Assembly: GCA_015179025.1 (NCBI GenBank) | Contig: WHUX01000053.1 | Coordinates: forward strand, 62,001 to 126,000 | DNA: 64,000 bases | Reading direction: 5' to 3' | From: Terfezia claveryi | Taxonomy: Eukaryota > Ascomycota > Pezizomycetes > Pezizales > Pezizaceae | Part shown: in pieces, positions 12,679 to 24,200 of the stretch | Numbering within the stretch: position 1 is the stretch's first letter | How the letters are laid out: each line of letters starts with the position of its first letter | Made by a program: the position numbers and the translations under genes | The notes under the pieces: model-generated | Told to the model about the DNA's origin: nothing | What the model saw: the letters and a program-made list of their open reading frames with translations, nothing else | Database searches by the model: none

Positions 12679-15600
12679 TTATCTGATTCTCCAACTCTCG
12701 CGATCGAGAAATTCTGCCTAGATCTGTTCATTTCACGAGATCGGTCGATGGCGGAAGGTACCGCGTCCGGTCAGCTCACCACATCGATATCATGGTATTT
12801 CATAATCACGTATGCGTTACAAGCCGGCCTTCCTATATACCTAGACCTATGATCGATCTCCGATCGCTCAATAAGAAGAATCTGATAACATATGACTGGA
12901 TGCTGGTTTAGTCTGTTTAACAGATTGTAAGATCGAGATGGACAGGTATCCCCCCTGCTTCATAATTTTGGGCGGACATAGCAGCCCATACCTTCCCCTA
13001 AGTCCCTTACACCCCCTTTATCAGATTCGTCAAATTGAGGGATCGAGGATCGGTCGACGCTTGAAGCCCCAAGTTCTCAGCTTTAGTGGTGCCGCCTATA
13101 AAATCTTGATCCGGACTATCAGCCGCCATATCCCAAAAGCTGTCGTTTGTCTCCCAGTAACTGCCAGTGAACTTCTGTAGTAAAGGAGATTTCAATACAC
13201 TTCCCTTATTTCCTGCCTATAACCTTTAATACTTACCAAATGTGCCACCTTGCGCCCGTTCAGGGTAACACCGCGTCTTCCCGTGCCCACACCTGGGACT
13301 TAAAGTCCCTTCAATAGGAAGCTTCATAAGACTCTGACAGTCAATAAAACGCTACTTGGCGTTCATCCTTTTAGAAAAAAAACTTATCTGATTCTTCATT
13401 TGAGCGATCGGAAATCGAACACTGGTTGCAATCAAGGGGCGCGATAAGATCGGTCGATGTTTGGTCTCACCACCATTACATCGACTCGATTGTAGTCATA
13501 ACTTCTTGCCGCCACCCCAATGCAATTACACCAGCCCAGTAATCAGATTCTTTCGTTTAACTGATCGAGAATCGGTGGGAGTCACTATTCAGGCTTGTAG
13601 CCAGCATCCGCAGAGGAGGTTAGCGCCGTTAAAGCTTCTCAGGGTAATGCCCAACCGCACTTAGTGATGTCGCGGTCGACACAATTATTGTATTTTTTTC
13701 TGCCACCTAAGTTGAAATAATTGTCTGGCTCATTGAGTACTTCTGTGTGAGGTTACAAGGTATGTTATGAGAAGCACATATTCAGCTAGTGGTGACAACA
13801 AGCTCTTATTGCGAACCTGTGTGAATGCGCCACTGCGGCCCACTTGTGTGTGTGGGGGGGGTAGATAGGGATACTTCACTTCCTAAATAACTACCACGAG
13901 CAAAATCTGCAGTCACTTTGTCACAAGATAAATGAAATTCCAAGCTTAATGAAATTCAATTGTACCTTCCCCGAAAGCTAATTATATAAAAATGCAGCAA
14001 AGTAGCAATCCCACTACCTGACTACGGGTATAGGCCTGACTACTAGTGAGCATTTTTCCCTCAGCACTTTTTCAGCGCTGCCACCGGCTGGCGATGGAAC
14101 GGCCCTTTGCATTTCCCTGCGATTCGAACCGTGACTCTTAAGGTGAGTGGTGTCGTGACTTCTAGGAGCCTCCCACCAACTGCCGTCATTTCGAGTTAGC
14201 CTGGCAGCCTTGTCAGGAGTAGGTATGAGTTGGCTTAGCACGAACTTAAGAATCAGCTTGAATATCTAAGCTGCCTCCGGTTGCGCTATGTTGAAAGTAC
14301 TCCGATAAGCCTATAGCTACTGTATGAACATCCTGAAAGGAATAACAAGCCTACTCGTGACTACAGATATTGGCGAGGGAAAGCTGGGGTGAGGTTTTCA
14401 TGCTATAGGTCATTTATGCCAGTCTTCGTTTCTAATAACTCTTGCAGCCATTTTCAGGGTAACCGATATTCTGAATTCTTCGGCCAAAAGGTCTAAATCT
14501 AATTAGACTACCTAACTAGATATGCCAGAAAGCTTGGATTCCTGATTCAACACTTTCCTCATCATAAACTTGGGGGGGGAGGCCAGATTAACCTGACCCA
14601 CCCTTCAATCCACTCGGGCTTCCGGGTGGCTCGACATACTTCCCCGAAGGGAGGTGCAGATGAGTACTGAGGCTATTTTTTTTTAGGGGGGAAGAAATAA
14701 TTCCATCAACATTATTGTCTTACATCTTATCTTTCATCTCCGCTTTCCACTGTCACCACAGGAAGTATGCATATATATACTCTGGCAAGGTATACATAAG
14801 TCAAGTAAAGACTGTTGTCTGCAACATGTACAGGAAGAATACTAGCCAATTAATTGCAACATCTTTTACCTTTTTATCCTCTTTATTATCTGATTCTTTC
14901 TCTTGAGCGATCGAAAATCGGTTCTTTGTGGCGCTCTTGCTATCGCGATCGCGATATTGATCGCTTTTTTCGTTGGGTCTGTGAACATGCATTGGCTAGT
15001 CTCGTTGCATAGGGTCACCGGTCATCATATCGATCATGTAGGGTATATCTAAGCGTCACTACATTTGAGGTCACATCCCTTCACAGACACCTTCCAATAA
15101 AGGCCCGAAATATAATATATTAATCATATATTGTTATACATCATTCACAAGTATCATTGATGTCGCATCTCAGTCATGCACTGATGGTATTTTCAGGGTA
15201 ATCATCCTTACCAATCCTTATGTCGAGTATTACAATCCACCACAATCTATCACCATCAATCACATACCTATCAGCCTCACCACACTACAACTTTTCCCTT
15301 CTACTAACAGGAGAATGCAAACAAGAAATTTCTCTGATTCTATCAATTGAGCAATCAAGAATTACTGAGTGGATCTTTTTTTTTGTGCTTTTGATCTTGA
15401 TTGGTTGGATGTTATATGGGTCTTCACTATATATTACCTATAGTATCGTGATCTTACAACGTGACAGGTTGATGGCAGTTATAACCGTGGAGTTGGGGCT
15501 AGGTAGCCACAGCATCTACCCCCTGAAAGACTTCATTAATCAGATTCTATTAGTGAAGCCATCGAGGATCGGTGGCCATAGGTGTAGTCACGAGCCTAGC

Positions 15601-16145
15601 GTTGTGATACTCGTTCTTCGATTATTCTGTGCGTGAGGAGGCTGACGGCAAGAAGGAACCAGCAGCATAGTGTGTACAAGCAAACAGAGTTCTCTAACAG
15701 TACTTTCCACCACAGACTATCAAATATGAAGTCTCGTTGATACTACTATTAAAATTTTCCTCCGAACTGTTATCGTGTTCTCAACCGGGGAGGAAATCCA
15801 TTCTCTTCAGGGTAATCCCCACACTACACCGTGTCTACCAGCTTCTGTCGCCCGCATGTGTCGAACGACCTAGCTACTGTATATGCAAGCTAGGTATCTC
15901 ATCCTACTCCCATTCCCCCCTTCCAAAAGGCTTACTTACCTCTCCCATCCAGAATTTATCTGATTCTCCAACTCCCGCGATCACAGTTTTCCCCTTGATC
16001 GCACATTTTCTTCACGATCGGTCGATATCGCAATTTTGCGGCTTCCTGGCATACAGTACAACGTGATGGCGATACCTAATCTACTTGGAGAAACAAACAG
16101 GCATTATCTGATTCTTCGAATTGGGCGATCAAAGATCGGTCGATG
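12679..16145. repeat. dispersed family of ~40-bp repeats, about ten copies
   Basis: A diverged unit with two conserved blocks recurs. Block one is TTATCTGATTCTTC (or TTATCAGATTC); block two is GAGCGATCGAAAATCGG, often ending in TCGGTCGATG. Plus-orientation copies start near 12679, 13019, 13384, 13541, 14885, 15331, 15538, 15957 and 16104; a reverse copy lies at about 12850-12885. In the copies at 12679, 13384 and 15957 the TCGGTCGATG half sits 53-60 bp from the first block, as if the unit were split or expanded. The second block contains overlapping palindromes (CGATCG, ATCGGTCGAT-like). Spacing is irregular, so this is not a simple satellite. I do not recognise the family. Confidence 0.8.
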
Positions 16146-16867
16146 AAGTACAGAGTATTAATTCTTCTGGCCCAGATTGATATATACCGTAGAGACTCGA
16201 GTTATTCAGTAGCGCTATCACATACATATGCAATATGAACGACATATGCGGGTTTCAGGATCTCACGAGACATGCCCGTGCTCACTGTTATGAGAACGTC
16301 TGAGGTTAAAATGTACTGTAATTATCCATAATGCTATCAAGGAAACATCTACAAGTGCTGTCCGTGAATATAGCTGCAAATGCCCAGGTGGTTTCTGGAG
16401 GCAGACTTCCTCCACCGGTCCAAAACTACAACTCGGTATGGGCATAAACCAAAGCCATTAACTCAGAGAGTGTTCCAGCACCGTCTTGGTCCAGTAAAGT
16501 GAGATTATAATCCACCACCTGATCTTATGTGACTTCACTAAAAAATATGTTATATGACTTCTAGATTCAATAGTTTTTACTGTACCTATTGAATATAGAT
16601 CTTGGCGCTCAAATTATATGTTTCACGTCAGCCATGGCTTATGATCTACGTGTCCCATTGCATATGTATGTGATAGCGCTACTGAATAACTCGAGTCTCT
16701 ACGGTATCCCGATGGTTGTAGTATGCAAGCCTAGTTACTAGCAGGTCGAATGTTGCATATGCATGAGGACAGATATCAAGGCGTATAATTAGCTTAGAAC
16801 CAAAAAACGTGTAAGGGTGACTATTTAGCCATCTCTCTGGAAGAACTGCAAACATCTCTCAGGGTAA
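13259..16867 (+). repeat. six copies of the motif (T/C)TCAGGGTAA
   Basis: The ten-base motif occurs at 13259, 13638, 14453, 15192, 15806 and 16858, all on the plus strand. Each is preceded by a short pyrimidine run and followed by C or T. It interleaves with the ~40-bp repeats. Further single matches lie at 30813 (plus) and about 38424 (minus). The context looks like a fungal 3' splice site run into a donor-like GGTAA, but no exon structure surrounds it. Confidence 0.7.
16187..16704. mobile_element. MITE with perfect 48-bp terminal inverted repeats, TA target duplication
   Basis: The left arm 16187-16234 (starting CCGTAGAGACTCGAG) is the exact reverse complement of the right arm 16657-16704. 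Both ends are flanked by TA (16185-16186 and 16705-16706), the target-site signature of Tc1/mariner-type elements. The 422-bp centre has no transposase-like frame, so this is a non-autonomous miniature element. Perfect arms suggest a recent insertion. It sits at the right end of the repeat field. Confidence 0.85.
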
Positions 16868-17050
16868 CTTTCCAAGATCACATGTCCTAATCTTTATTGT
16901 ACTTTGGTCTAGTAGACTAGGGCGTATAGAGAGATAACATTATCTCCAATAAACTATACTGCAGTTATTATTCCATAGGAAGAAATGCTTCTTAGGGCAT
17001 CAGGCCAAATTTGTCCAGCGCCATTCATTCTGGATGATTCACAAAATATC

Positions 17051-17082
<32 letters not shown>

Positions 17083-17241
17083 ACATATACCGCCCTGCCG
17101 ACGATAGCAATAACGACGCTTCTGAACCCATGCTCCTGCGAAAAACAACTCTCCCATGCTATATGATACACATCCGTACTACCCATAACAAACGGAAAAA
17201 ACTTTACATCAAATCTAACCCTCCCACATCATTCTCTCACA

Positions 17242-17677
17242 TCATAACTGCCCCTTGCCCTTACCCTGCCCCTGGGCCCTACTCTCCTCCTCCCTCTCCT
17301 TCCTTAGCTTCTTCTCCCTTTTCTCCTTCCTCGCTTGCCTATCCCCCTCAATACTCCTGATCTTTCTCAATGGACGTGGGGTCCCCGGCGGCGTCTCATC
17401 GCCCGCCACCGTTGTCGGACTAATAACCCTAATCTCCGGGTTCGGTATTCCATTAAAATAATCCTCTGGTGGATCAGAAGCAGGTGGCGGTGAGCTGGTA
17501 ACAATCGTCGGCAAAAAGTCAGCTGCGCTCGGGAATGGGATAGGGCGTTGATATTGCTGCGGTGGTTGCCCGGAGAGCTGTTGAACCCATTGGGAGACAT
17601 ATTTGGGGGGTTGATATCCCTGTTGTGGTCGCTGAGGCGGCGGGGGGAGGGGAGGGGAGAAGTATTCCGGCCCTGGG

Positions 17678-17710
<33 letters not shown>

Positions 17711-20052
17711 GGTGGTGGTGGTGGTCGATAAGGTTGCTGAGGCATAGGTGTCTGACGTCTATTCGGTTGTGCAGAAGGATAGTATTCTCCATCGGAGGCA
17801 CTATGATTTCCAGTGTGCTGAGGAGATGACCACTCCAATGCAGCTTGATCGATATCCGCTTCCAGATCTGCCATCGAGCCCAGTGATAATGGTGGTGATC
17901 CATAGTTCGCCCCACCTTTAGCGCTCGCGCTGGTTCTCCTTGCAGCTCGCCTTCTCATTCGCTCTTTCTTCTTCTGCGCCTCCTCATCTACATCGCCATT
18001 CATAGGCGCAGTACCCAACTGCGGGGAGAGCTCATTCGGGGGAGGTCCTTCAAATTTCCATTTCTCTCGCATCTCATTTTCATGCCAAATATCTACCAAT
18101 TTCTCCGCACAAGCTCCGACACCCCTATTAACCTCCGGCCTGTCCAGGTATCTCCTCGTCCCCGTACTGACTTCCGCTAAACGATTCCACTCATTCATTC
18201 CGAACTCACCTACTCCAACCTCCACATTAAACCTAAAGTAGCACGATGAATCAACCCCTCTCCTTACCATCTCCCCTTCCATAGTTCGATGCACAGTTTC
18301 ACAGTCGTCCAGCTTTTCCAAGAGGCGCTTCTTCGCTTCCGCGTATTGTTCTAGCATTCCCATGCTCTCCCACCACAGCGGTTTATCCTTGCGCAGTCCT
18401 CCATGTTTCACCCCGTCGTCATGCTGTGACCCGAGCCTCTTGCCTGTACCAATACTGACGAAAACCCTAATCTCAGGCTCTTGATCATCCACGACCACAT
18501 CTTCGGTATCATGCCATGTCTCCTTCGCGAGAGCCTCATCTAGCACGGAAAGAGCGGGATTGTATTTCCCATAACCTTCGTCTAGGAACTGTACATTCGC
18601 GATGGTAATAGGCTTAAACGCCGACCTAGAAGCACAAGTTGCCCGGCCAGCCTGCCAGATCGTTGCCTTACTAGAAACTGTACCTGGATCCCTGGCTGTC
18701 TGGTAACTTCGGAGGATAACAGGTGGTACTCCACGGGTCGACGAAATGTAAGAAGTCGTCACAAGGGTTTTGCATGCACCTAAACGATGATCATATAGCA
18801 GTGTTTCCGAATTACCCAAGTTGTTATCAGTGCTATTACCCCTGGCCGCCACGAAGCTGGAGAACTCGTTGCCAGGTATCGGGAAATGATTACCATTGTT
18901 GGTGCTGTTTGAAGAAAATGAAGAAAAGGTAGATGTTGTACCACAGTCGTGGGGGTTAGTCAAGCTCAACCCTTTGCGCTCCTTTGGCCACGATCCCTTC
19001 CTACCATAGGTTCGAATCGTGGAGGCGGGTTGAATCTGTGGTAGGGGTGAGTATCCCTTCATAGAGTCTCGTCGGCTAAGTGGAAGATAGTGCAAAAGAG
19101 GAAGGTGATCAAATCGGGTACCTGTGGTACAAATTATTAGTATTATCACAAAAGACAACTGCAGCTATGGGTTTGTGCTTACACTCTCGGACGCACACTT
19201 TGATTGCTTCTTCCAACCTGGAGGCCTTGAATAGAGTCTTGCCATAGGGCAATCCCAGTATCGTCTTGTCCGTATAGAAAACATATCTGGTCAAGGCCTC
19301 ATAATACTCTTTGCACGTCTCAACATCCATCCTCATCCTTCCGAGCATTAAAGCTATTAGCCCTCCAGTACCATTTCCGCCGATGATATCAAAGAAGTCG
19401 CATGGGCGGGGAAGCTGGTGTGGAGCCACGGGAACATTCTTGTTTATGAGAACATGTATCCGATGCATGATGTCCGAGAGGATAACCAAGGTCGAGTAGC
19501 CACGAATACCACCCCCATCTAAGTGAGGTCAATTTAAGGCCTGAGGACTTGGGGATAATACTTACCTAAACTCAGAACCCTAATCCCTCTCTTCCCTGGA
19601 GGAGCGCGGCTCCGGCTGATAATTGCTTGCGCTATTGCTTCAACATCCGGGCTTCGCTTTCCCTTCTTCTTTTCTGTATTCACGTTCGACAGCCCCAGGC
19701 CAACCATATCCCCCTCTAACTCTGCCATGAACTCGTTGCCCTCCAATCCATCTGAACCTCTGACTTTTTGCGCATATGGCTGAACGCCAGTGATGCTACG
19801 GTCGGAACTTCTAGTACCTCCCGATACCTTGGGTGGTATTGGGGGTGGTGGTTGGGAATGTTCTGGAGTGCGATACCAGCCATATGTGTCTGTCTTCGGA
19901 CTTGGGGCATGCGTTCGTCGAGTTCTTGACGATGCACTGGAGATATCAACCATAGAACGATTTTGTCGTATGTATTCAAGTGGTTTTGACGGCTTTGCGG
20001 GTTGCGATTCATGGTAGCCCTGCCGTGGGCGAGCTGAATGAGGACTCGTCAT
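17242..20052 (-). CDS. patatin-like phospholipase-fold protein with a degenerate nucleophile motif, 900 aa
   Basis: Three exons: 20052-19566, 19518-19183 and 19121-17242 (2703 nt; introns 47 and 61 bp). A disordered N-terminus precedes the patatin domain. The glycine-rich oxyanion loop DGGGIRG (163-169) is intact and split by intron 1. The nucleophile elbow, normally G-x-S-x-G, reads GGNGTGG (209-215), with glycine 212 where the serine should be. The general-base aspartate region reads LDEGYGKYNP, with Asp455 kept but DG changed to DE. The ends IRVFVSIGTGK and CYFRFNVE are typical of fungal patatin proteins. A ~110-residue S/T/N-rich insert interrupts the domain. The tail (~650-900) is proline- and glutamine-rich with a Q10 run. 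It may be a non-catalytic or altered lipase-fold protein; substrate unknown. Confidence 0.85.
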
Positions 20053-21220
20053 ATGAAGCTTTCGCGAATTCGTAGATAACCGAAACTAGAGTAGAGGACT
20101 TGATAATGCTTTTGTGAAGGGAAAACTGAGGTGCAAGGCTGTATGCATAAAGTACTGACAATGGCGAAGCACATCAAGCTTCTGTTGGATGAAACTGTAT
20201 GTACCATGCGGTCAGCCAATAAATAGCTAGCCAGCTGGAGATCTTATCCAACCATGTGAGGGAGGGGCAAAGGCCAGAAGCTGATTTGATTATGATGAAA
20301 GGTGTACGCCCAACCATATTGCGACCGTCGATGTTCCCCGTTAGTCGATCCCCGTATCGGTACCTACTTTCCATGCTAAATATGTCAATTGCCCTGCTCG
20401 AGCTCCCCACCATTGTTTGAATCGGGTTTCCACGCGCCCATTCTAGAACCGTTATACCCATTCATGGCGCCCCAACAGGGACCACCAGTGAATCCCTGCC
20501 TACGTTGCGGCTCACCCAGAATCTGCCTGGTGATAACTTTACCCATATAGGCAAGCAGTTCGGTGGGAATGTCGTGAAAGTTCACTGCGGCGAGGTGCTG
20601 AACATCAACGCTCATTGGCAATAACAGCTCGCTTAATGCCATCACCCCAGGGCTTTCACACAGACATGTCGTCATGGGGTATCATGGCATGCGTAACAAG
20701 CCAATAGTATGAATATCAAAGCATAGCCCTCGGGAAATAATTTCCGGTGTGTACTCCGTAGAGTATCTTAGACTGCGGCGTAAACTCCAGTGGCACTTCA
20801 GTTGCAGTTGTGACTCCATTCGGGCCCACCGAGCGTAGCCAATGCAATGGGCCCCGGGAAATCGGTATTATGCATTTGATATGACTTTTTCGATGGCACA
20901 TCTGTGATTTCAGTGTTGGCTTATCTAGATATGTAGTCTCCCTTACATAATCCGTTTCATACCACGCTTCGATTCCCGTGACAATTAGGCATCTAACTTA
21001 GTCTTAATTTGTACCTCCCGTCGTGATAATCCAAGTATTCGGGGCGATCTTTCCTTCTGATCCAGCTGCAGTTACAAACGCATCCTATTCACGCGTTTTT
21101 TTTTTTTCATCTTTGTCTCCCAATCACCACAAAGGCTCACTAAAACCACCCAATCTATTCTTCTCATTTACACCATTATCCCGTTCACACTGCTCGGACC
21201 TCTATAGGTCATCGGTGGTT
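20053..21220. other. divergent intergenic region between the patatin and MLP1/TPR genes
   Basis: About 1.2 kb holding both promoters. A minus-strand frame at 20385-20675 (96 aa) has a protein-like first half but no recognisable family and no continuation I can splice, so I do not call it a gene. A T11 tract at about 21098-21109 lies upstream of the MLP1/TPR start. Confidence 0.5.
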
Positions 21221-24200
21221 ATGGCGTCTGCCGACGTCATAAACCAGTTTGATATACCCAGGCTTTCGTCTTTCCTGTCGGTATCGCAGGAGAGCTTCAC
21301 CCAGTTTGCAGATGCTGCCGGAGATTATGCTACTGTGATTCTTACTAGTATTACCATCAAGGCAAAAGAATATGATGAGCTACGAGCAGACAAGATGCGG
21401 GCGGGGGTTGAGTTGGAGCAGTCGATGAAGACGGCAGAGAATAAAGTCAAGGGTATGAAGGGACAACTGGACTCTGCACTGAAAGAAAACCAACAATTGA
21501 GGGAGAAGCTAAGCTCTGCTGGTATACAGCTATATCTATCTGGAGGAACCGGGTGTTAGCTAACAGATGGAATAGAGAATGCACGGACATCCCTCGAAAC
21601 GGAGCTTTCTAACAGCAAATCGACACGCTCGAATGTGGACGATGAAACCCGCACATTGAGGTCCCGGATACAATCCTTAGAGTCTGATAAGCGGGAAACC
21701 TTGGAGGCTTTGGAGCGGAAGAATACCGACTACGACCGTCTTCAGGAGGAGTACCAAAGTGTTCAGTCCAAGGTTATTGAATTACGAACTGAAGTCGGCC
21801 GACTGGAAACCCAGCTTCAGCAGGCTCACAGCTCGCAAACTTCGATTAAGTTCCGGGAACAGAACCTTCAACAGGAAATTGAACTTTTGAAGAAGAACAA
21901 TGAATGGTTGGAGTCTGAGCTTAAAACCAAGACTGCTGAATTTCAAAAGTTCAGGAAGGAGAAGGCAGCCCAGATTTCAACTCTCCAACGCGAATACGAG
22001 GATGCTTTGTCGACAGCTGAAATGGCAAAAAGAAATGTGGAAAATATGAAGCAGCGATATGAAGAAGTATCCAGGAAACTTGAGGATGCTCTACAAAAAA
22101 TAAAGGACTTACAAGAGAAGTCTATAACTCAGGAGGAGGCTTTTAGAGCTGAGATGAGCTCACAGAAGCGACTTGCCCAGCTATACGAGCAGAACGCAAA
22201 GCAGCACAGGGACAGAGTTGCACAAGTGGAGCAGATTCTCGAGGGGGAGCGTGAGAAGGAAAGCATTGAGATTGGAGAGGCCCGTGCGGAGGCTGAGACA
22301 GAGCGAGTGGAGAAAGAAGCAGCAGAAGCGAAGGTTGCGGAGCTCGAAGTCCAGGTTGAGCGACTGGAAGCAGATCTATCTGCCTATAGGAATGGGCATA
22401 TACTACCATCGAGTACACCAATGAGACCAACAAATGGAGCTTCTACCCCACAGAGGCCCGGATCTTCTGCTGGTATGGGAATCTTCTCACCCACGACCAT
22501 GAGGTTGCAGAAGTCAGGAATTTCCATGACTCAACTATACTCCGACTATACTGCTGTAAAGGCTGAACTTGAAGCAGAAAGGAGGAGGAACGAGAAACTC
22601 CAGGGTCACTTCGACGAGCTAATTCAGGAACTCGAAATCAAGGCTCCGGAAATGCAGGAGCAGAGGGCGGAGCATGAACGTATGCAAGGAGAAATTGTTG
22701 AAATGAGTCTGATGTTGGAGGAAATGGGTAGGGAGAGGGATAAGGCGAAGAAGGCAGTGCAGAAGTTTGAGATGAGGATTTCTTCTTACGAGAGGGAATC
22801 TGCGTCTTATAAACAACGTGAGTTCTTCTATGAATATAACGGAATCTATGGGCACTAAAAGTTAATGTTTATAGAACTTCGTGACCTCTCTCTGCAAATC
22901 CAGTTACTGCTCTCAGAGGTAGAATACTTATCTTCTGGAGATGAGCCATTTTCTACGGCCGACCGCATTCGATTCCAGCAGTACGCAAAAGGTGAACTGC
23001 ATCATGATCCATCCGTCGATGAAACTCCTACAGACCGTATCATCACTGAGCGTTTGCTGCACTTTAAGAACATAAAGGAGCTTCAGGCACAAAACGAGAA
23101 CCTTCTCAAGATCACAAGGGACTTGGCTGCCCAGATGGAAGACGAAGAGAGGAAGAAGGAGGAGGAGCTTGCGGGACGACAGAACCAAGAAGTTGAGGAA
23201 CTAAAGAAAGTCTTGGACAGATATAGAGACGAGCTGAAGGCCATGAACACGAAAGCTCAATCTTATGTCCGTGAACGAGACATGTTCCGTCGTATGCTCC
23301 AGAACCGCGGTGATATAACCAAGGGCGACAACGGACCCCGATCGGAATCGCCCGCGCCATTAGACGCAAGCTCTATCGCACATAATCAGTCAGTACAGGA
23401 GTACATGAACCTCCTCAAAGAGTTGCAGACCCACTTTGACCAATACAAGCACGAGGCTGCCACTGATCACCAGACGCTTAAGGAGCAAAGCCAGAAACTC
23501 GCCCAGGAAAAGTCTGAATTACAACTCCAGGTTGCAAAGGTTAACAGTCAATTGGAGCTTGCAGGCCAGAGATTTGAGATGCTTAATGATAACTTCAAGA
23601 TGCTGCAGTCTGAGAACCAAGAGCTCCAGAAGCGCATTGGTAGCATGCATGAGATTCAGGCTAAGCAGGATCTACGGAGCCAGCAGGTCGCGGAGGAGCT
23701 TGTCGATGCTCGCTCTATGGTCGAGAGTATGCGTAATGAGAATGCTAATCTCAAGGCCGAGAAAGATTTGTGGAAGAAGATTGAACAGAGGCTCGCTGGA
23801 GATAACGAGAATCTTACCATTGAGCGTTCTAGACTTAACACCCATATTAGCAGTTTGCAAGCTCTTCAGGCCGAACGGGATAGAGCTGAGGAAGAGAACA
23901 GGAGGCGTCTACAGAACCAGATTGAGAAACTTGAGCAAGAGTTGGTTACTACTAGAAGGAAGCTCAATGAGGAGGTTGATGTAGCGAGGAGAACAGTTGC
24001 AAAGAAGGAGTATGATTTGCGTGAGACTCAAAAGAGAATCGATGAGCTTACTCACACTTTGAGTAAGGCTCGGGAAGAGTTTGTGGAGGCAAGGACACAA
24101 CGGGATTCTCTGCAAACTAGAGTCAATGAGCTTCAGATAGAATTAAAGGCTGTGGAGGAGAAGTTGGCTGTGTTGCAATCTAAGCCTCATGGACAAGACA

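Larger units (their letters stand above)
12398..17241. other. gene-free, repeat-dense intergenic tract
   Basis: 4.8 kb between the helicase and patatin genes with no convincing coding sequence on either strand. It carries the ~40-bp repeat family, the TCAGGGTAA motif series, a MITE and a run of 28 A at 17051-17078, listed separately. The repeats appear nowhere else in the window except for isolated TCAGGGTAA matches near 30.8 and 38.4 kb. Confidence 0.7.

Noticed and set aside
14104..14125. GATTCGAACC string like a tRNA T-loop on the minus strand
   Set aside because: The flanking bases do not form a T-stem, and no acceptor or anticodon arm can be found at the right distances.
13259..16867. 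TCAGGGTAAT looks like half of a known homing-endonuclease site
   Set aside because: Only about nine bases match, the other half-site is absent, and no endonuclease gene is present.
17051..17078. A28 run as a retroposon tail
   Set aside because: No flanking direct repeat or body similar to the other A-tailed insert was found.
19005..19030. GGTTCGAATC tRNA-like box
   Set aside because: Lies inside the patatin coding exon and lacks the other tRNA arms.
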